Shown here piece by piece: positions 7,175 through 9,966 of a stretch of 9,966 nt of DNA. The notes under the pieces were generated by a model. It saw only the letters and a list, made by a program, of their open reading frames with translations. It did not search any database and had not been told where the DNA came from. A program made the translations under genes and the position numbers. The stretch is from the NCBI GenBank assembly GCA_030630425.1, contig DAOVNB010000013.1, forward strand, positions 1 to 9,966, read 5' to 3'. This DNA comes from an archaeon (lineage in GTDB: Archaea > EX4484-52 > B79-G9). Positions within the stretch are counted from its first letter, which is position 1. The number at the start of each line of letters is the position of its first letter.

Positions 7175-8857
7175 TCAATTACTTGAAATCGGTTTAAGCT
7201 GTTTAAACCCGTATAGTCTTATACATTTCTTAAAAACGCCCACACAATCATTATTAAACTTACAGGCTTTGCATTGCAAACCCTTTATCTTAACTTTTAC
7301 TAAGTTTTTTTTCGAAAATTCCAAAACATCTAATTCTCCACAGTCTGTCAAATCATTTAGATCCAAAACAAATGGATTTTTTATTAATTTTCGCGCTTGT
7401 TCATTAAGAAAACAAGCGGGAATATTTTCTATTTCGACTTTTGTTGGTAATTGATGTATGGCTTTTTCTAAAAATGGAATTATTTTCGGCAATTCTTCTA
7501 CTTTCGAAAAATAGCTTTCATATAGTTTTCCTTGTGGTTCTACAAATGATAAAACGCAACTAATTGGTTTTAATTTTGCAATTCGTTTTGCTAATTCTTC
7601 TAAGGATTTGTAATTTTGTTTAGTTATTATTATTTTAAATATTGCTGGTATGCTCAAATTTACCTGAGATGCAAGCGAATCAAACGCGTTTAAATCATCT
7701 ATCGTTATTTTAACTTCTGTGACGCCTGACGCTAACAAAGCATCTAATTGTTTCTGTTTCAACGCTTCTTGAATATTAAGCTGAATGTTTTCAAACCCCT
7801 CACTTTGCGCATAGGAAATGGCATCAATAAGTGCAGGAAACTTTAGAGCGCCTTCAAAGATTATCTTTTTTGGACTAAACTGCCGGGACATACTTATTCT
7901 ATCTTTTGTTTTTTTTGAAAAAGTATCTTCTAAAATACTTATTTTGACATAATCAAACGGGTCTTTGTTCAATACTCGTTTATTTACGGGAGATAAAACA
8001 TTGCAGAAAATATTTATAGAACAATACTTGCATCTTTTGCCTTTGCAAAACGGAGTTTTCCTTCCTTGAAAATTTTGTTTGGTTGGTTTTAAATCCTGTA
8101 CGAAAATTTTGTATGAATCCAGTATGAACTCTTCATAACCATAAAGATATTGAGGGGGGAATCTACTCATCCACAAAACAGCCCCTCTTTTTTTGCAAGC
8201 ATCTATTGCTGCATGAATATAGGGTGTTACAGCATCAAACTCATAATCAATAAGTTCCAGATTATCATATGCATTTCCATAAGGAGTGATTGAGTGTAGA
8301 TTTAATTCCATAATGCCCTTATCCATCAAAAGCGTGACAATGTTTTCTAAAAATCGGTAATTCTGTTTAGTTATTACAATATCCGTATTTATTATAATCT
8401 TTTTGTGTGCACGAACATTTTTAACGCCAGCCATAACTTGTTTAAAGGCCCCTTTGCTTCGTGTAAGGCCGTCGTGCATCTCGGGCGTGTGCCCATGTAT
8501 GGAAAAAGTAACTTCCTTTATCCCTGCGTTGAGTATTTTATCGGAAAAAATTTTATATGCGAACATACGCCCGTTCGTTATTAGTTGTATGCCTTTAAAG
8601 CCCTGGCGATTAGCATATGCAATAATAGATATTATTTCAGGATGGATTGTCGGATCGCCTCCAGAAACAATCAATCTCGTGTTTTCTTTGTCGGGAATTG
8701 TGTCTATCTCTTTTTTTATCTCTTCAGCTATTCTGTGATGTGTTTTGCTTCGAAGATCCATAAGACAAAAAATACAATTATTATTGCATAAATGAGTCAC
8801 AGGCATCCAATATTTTTTTTCAAAAACAGCGCTTTCGATGCTGCGTTGCGTTACCAT
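7175..8857 (-). CDS. Tandem radical SAM protein: active half fused to a degenerate SPASM-bearing half
   Basis: A 560-residue protein from the ATG at 8857. A TTG at 8872 is also in frame, but the TATA box lies 25 bases before the ATG. The N-terminal half (about 1-310) is complete: C24-X3-C28-X2-C31, SGGDP (65-69), LTRSKGAF (131-138), ITKQNY (162-167), YGNAY and C271, C276-X2-C279-X5-C285. The C-terminal half (about 328-560) repeats the fold from the second strand onward. Residues 329-358 align with 60-89 (both containing YA...GF..IQL), ITKQNY recurs at 411-416, and C529-X2-C532-X5-C538 recurs. The second half has no CX3CX2C, and GGDP has become EGAL (335-338), so it should not bind a SAM cluster. 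It may act as a structural or substrate-binding partner carrying an auxiliary cluster. The N-half lacks the C-X3-G-X4-C pair of its paralogues (Gln at the first position). Confidence 0.87.
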   Translation of the reverse strand: MVTQRSIESAVFEKKYWMPVTHLCNNNCIFCLMDLRSKTHHRIAEEIKKEIDTIPDKENTRLIVSGGDPTIHPEIISIIAYANRQGFKGIQLITNGRMFAYKIFSDKILNAGIKEVTFSIHGHTPEMHDGLTRSKGAFKQVMAGVKNVRAHKKIIINTDIVITKQNYRFLENIVTLLMDKGIMELNLHSITPYGNAYDNLELIDYEFDAVTPYIHAAIDACKKRGAVLWMSRFPPQYLYGYEEFILDSYKIFVQDLKPTKQNFQGRKTPFCKGKRCKYCSINIFCNVLSPVNKRVLNKDPFDYVKISILEDTFSKKTKDRISMSRQFSPKKIIFEGALKFPALIDAISYAQSEGFENIQLNIQEALKQKQLDALLASGVTEVKITIDDLNAFDSLASQVNLSIPAIFKIIITKQNYKSLEELAKRIAKLKPISCVLSFVEPQGKLYESYFSKVEELPKIIPFLEKAIHQLPTKVEIENIPACFLNEQARKLIKNPFVLDLNDLTDCGELDVLEFSKKNLVKVKIKGLQCKACKFNNDCVGVFKKCIRLYGFKQLKPISSN

Positions 8858-8877
8858 AGTTTTGCTTAACAAGGAAA

Positions 8878-8887
8878 TTATAAATAT
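8878..8887 (-). promoter_or_regulatory. Archaeal TATA box for the tandem radical SAM gene
   Basis: On the minus strand this reads ATATTTATAA, centred 25 bases before the ATG at 8857. It sits just past the stop of the upstream gene at 8896. The spacing selects ATG 8857 over the upstream TTG 8872 and shows that this gene can be transcribed separately. Confidence 0.6.
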
Positions 8888-8895
8888 GTTTTGCG

Positions 8896-9489
8896 TTAAC
8901 CCAACAGAAATGTATATTGTGTAGAATTATAATCAGAAAGTGTGTCTAAAATAGAAAAAGAATAGTTGTGTTTTCCATATTCAATTTGCATAAGCGAATA
9001 CGGTATCTTCAGTTCCAAAACATCATTATATACCCATATAGGTGATTCCTCCGGCGCATCATTATCGGGAAGGTCAAAAACAATTGATACTTTTGCAAAT
9101 CCCTCAGTGTCTATTATTAACGTTAAAGGGTCTATGCCTGTCGGAGCACTTATATCGTCTTCATCTTGAATTTCTACATTTAAAATATATTGTTTTTCAG
9201 GTATATTTTTTTCTGATGGAATGAACGCCAAAAATAATTCATTTGAAGTTGTGTGCGCCATAATCCCATATAATCCATCTTTTGTTGTTATTACATCTGT
9301 TTCTGGCCAGTCATCAGTAAAACCATCCACGACAATCATCTCAGGGATTACTTCTTCGGAAATGGTTGTTGCATTGTCTTGCAAAACACTCGCAGGTTCA
9401 TCAAAAGTATTTTGTTGCACATATACAAAAATTATAACTATAACTAATATAAACAGCAACAATAAACGACCGAAAACATTCATAATCAT
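8896..9489 (-). CDS. Membrane-anchored extracytoplasmic protein with a CBM9/DOMON-like domain
   Basis: A 197-residue protein. Residues 6-25 form one hydrophobic helix (FGRLLLLFILVIVIIFVYV) after a short N-terminus, with no clear cleavage site, so it is probably an N-terminal anchor. An acidic linker follows (about 28-50). The domain from about 52 onward opens VVDGFTDDWPE (53-63), the usual start of CBM9-like/DOMON-like folds (xIDGxxxDW), and continues with SNELFLAF (82-89) and alternating beta strands to the end. There are no cysteines and the protein is strongly acidic. Such domains bind sugars, or in DOMON relatives heme or other ligands; no ligand residues can be assigned here. Two starts (ATG 9489 and ATG 9483) are possible and both fit the TATA box. 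It lies directly upstream of the tandem radical SAM gene on the same strand (38 bases between them), and is the only surface protein next to the island. Confidence 0.65.
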   Translation of the reverse strand: MIMNVFGRLLLLFILVIVIIFVYVQQNTFDEPASVLQDNATTISEEVIPEMIVVDGFTDDWPETDVITTKDGLYGIMAHTTSNELFLAFIPSEKNIPEKQYILNVEIQDEDDISAPTGIDPLTLIIDTEGFAKVSIVFDLPDNDAPEESPIWVYNDVLELKIPYSLMQIEYGKHNYSFSILDTLSDYNSTQYTFLLG

Positions 9490-9504
9490 ATTAAAGAACT
9501 TCTC

Positions 9505-9516
9505 TATTTAAAAAAT
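9505..9516 (-). promoter_or_regulatory. Archaeal TATA box for the surface-protein gene
   Basis: On the minus strand this reads TTTTTTAAATA, centred about 22 bases before ATG 9489 and 28 before ATG 9483. It is consistent with a leaderless transcript from either start. Confidence 0.4.
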
Positions 9517-9536
9517 TTATTTTTAGCAACTAAAAC

Positions 9537-9547
9537 ACTTATAAATC
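9537..9547 (+). promoter_or_regulatory. Strong plus-strand TATA box far upstream of ileS
   Basis: ACTTATAAATC is a good archaeal TATA element. It predicts a transcript starting near 9567, where GTG begins an 11-codon reading frame ending at 9602. This start lies about 110 bases before ileS, so the box drives either a long ileS leader or a separate small transcript. Confidence 0.4.
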
Positions 9548-9634
9548 TTAACCAACAACTATTCGCGTGAGTAACATGGGTGAATGCCGGATTATCCGAT
9601 AAAACTGAACTTTTGATTAGCCCAGAGACTGTTT

Positions 9635-9648
9635 CTTATTTAAATTTA
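9635..9648 (+). promoter_or_regulatory. Archaeal TATA box proximal to ileS
   Basis: CTTATTTAAATTTA, centred about 35 bases before the ileS ATG, would give a leader of about ten bases. It is a second possible promoter for ileS, in addition to the one at 9537-9547. Confidence 0.4.
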
Positions 9649-9666
9649 AAAAATACACATTTAGGT

Positions 9667-9671
9667 AGGTG
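9667..9671 (+). promoter_or_regulatory. Shine-Dalgarno site of ileS
   Basis: AGGTG, five bases before the ATG, matches the complement of the archaeal 16S rRNA 3' end (GGAGGTGAT). It is the only clear ribosome binding site in the window; the other genes look leaderless or lack one. Confidence 0.5.
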
Positions 9672-9676
9672 TTAGA

Positions 9677-9966
9677 ATGTCAAAAAGTGCATACAACCAC
9701 AAAAATCTGGAAAAAGAGATTCACGATTACTGGAAAAAAGAGAAAATCGCAGAAGAGATTACCTCTTTCGGCAATATCAAAAAAAAGAAATTCTATCTTC
9801 TTGACGGCCCCCCTTATGCAAACGGGCTTCCGCACGCAGGACATGTGATGACAATCGTCTACAAAGACATTTGGGGGAAATTAAAAACCATGCAAGGATA
9901 CGATGTCTGGTTTCAGCCGGGTTTTGACTGCCACGGGCTCCCCATTGAAAACAAAGTGGAAAAGGA
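9677..9966 (+). CDS. ileS: Isoleucyl-tRNA synthetase, N-terminal fragment (runs off the window)
   Basis: The first 96 codons of a class I aminoacyl-tRNA synthetase that attaches isoleucine to tRNA-Ile in the cytoplasm. [13 protein letters not shown] (residues 44-56) contains the ATP-binding HIGH motif as HAGH (53-56). [16 protein letters not shown] (81-96) is the conserved block that in IleS reads [11 protein letters not shown]; ValRS has a different residue pattern here, so IleS is preferred. The start is supported by a Shine-Dalgarno AGGTG five bases upstream and by the normal distance to the HIGH motif. The frame is open to the right edge. It is a housekeeping gene that marks the border of the accessory island. 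Confidence 0.95.
   Translation, partial: MSKSAYNHKNLEKEIHDYWKKEKIAEEITSFGNIKKKKFYLLDGPPYANGLPHAGHVMTIVYKDIWGKLKTMQGYDVWFQPGFDCHGLPIENKVEK

Noticed and set aside
1713..8857. Assignment of the SPASM-like genes to AhbC/AhbD/NirJ-type heme synthesis because of the HemN-like neighbour
   Set aside because: No other heme gene is present, and the cysteine spacing and motifs are shared among the local paralogues rather than with a particular heme enzyme; the evidence is not specific.
8858..8872. TTG start for the tandem radical SAM gene
   Set aside because: The TATA box is centred 25 bases before the ATG at 8857 but only about 10 before this TTG, so the TTG would probably lie at or before the transcription start.
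9565..9600. Resemblance of GTGAGTAACATGGGTGAA to a 16S rRNA segment (GTGAGTAACxxGTGGGTAA)
   Set aside because: The similarity is short and breaks down on both sides; no other rRNA sequence follows, so it is taken as chance.

Overview
The window looks like a piece of an AT-rich archaeal genome, most likely from a DPANN-type lineage (Woesearchaeota-like). This lineage is inferred from style, not from a marker search. The evidence is a series of archaeal TATA boxes (TTTAWATA-like) centred about 22-28 bases upstream of start codons, so that most genes appear to give leaderless mRNAs. The genes are compact and AT-rich, and isoleucyl-tRNA synthetase begins at the right edge. TAA and TGA both serve as ordinary stops.

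Layout. (1) Positions 1-1472, minus strand: a large multi-pass membrane protein that runs off the left edge without a stop. It resembles a GT-C fold glycosyltransferase (GT39/ArnT-like). (2) Positions 1713-8857: an island of radical SAM (rSAM) genes. In order they are an rSAM/SPASM-like enzyme (plus, 1713-2642), a second one facing it (minus, 2675-3553), a small class I methyltransferase (plus, 3777-4319), a HemN/HemW-like rSAM protein with an extra C-terminal region (plus, 4390-6084), a third SPASM-like enzyme (minus, 6182-7111), and a 560-residue tandem protein (minus, 7175-8857). The tandem protein joins a complete rSAM unit to a second rSAM-derived unit that has lost its SAM-cluster cysteines. 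(3) Positions 8896-9489, minus strand: a membrane-anchored extracytoplasmic protein with a CBM9/DOMON-like beta domain. (4) From 9677, plus strand: the start of ileS.

Four genes share one ancestry, which is visible directly. The genes at 1713, 3553, 7111 and 8857 all carry CX3CX2C, GGE/GGD, an LTR(S/T)xG(A/S)F signature, a G(N/T)A(W/Y/T) strand motif (Gly-Thr-Ala-Thr in the third) and a C-terminal CX2CX5C. That last motif is the core of the SPASM hallmark. With the degenerate second half of the tandem protein there are five copies of this fold in about 7 kb. The HemN-like protein is a sixth rSAM-related protein of a different branch, and a separate methyltransferase sits between the groups.

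No known pathway (heme, PQQ, mycofactocin, molybdopterin, menaquinone) explains this set, and no convincing precursor peptide is visible. My inference is a multi-step radical modification pathway acting on a peptide, cofactor or lipid. The flanking GT-C and surface-protein genes may be related or merely adjacent. Each enzyme gene tends to have its own promoter, so the locus is not a single operon. There is no tRNA, rRNA, CRISPR array, transposase or integrase in the window.
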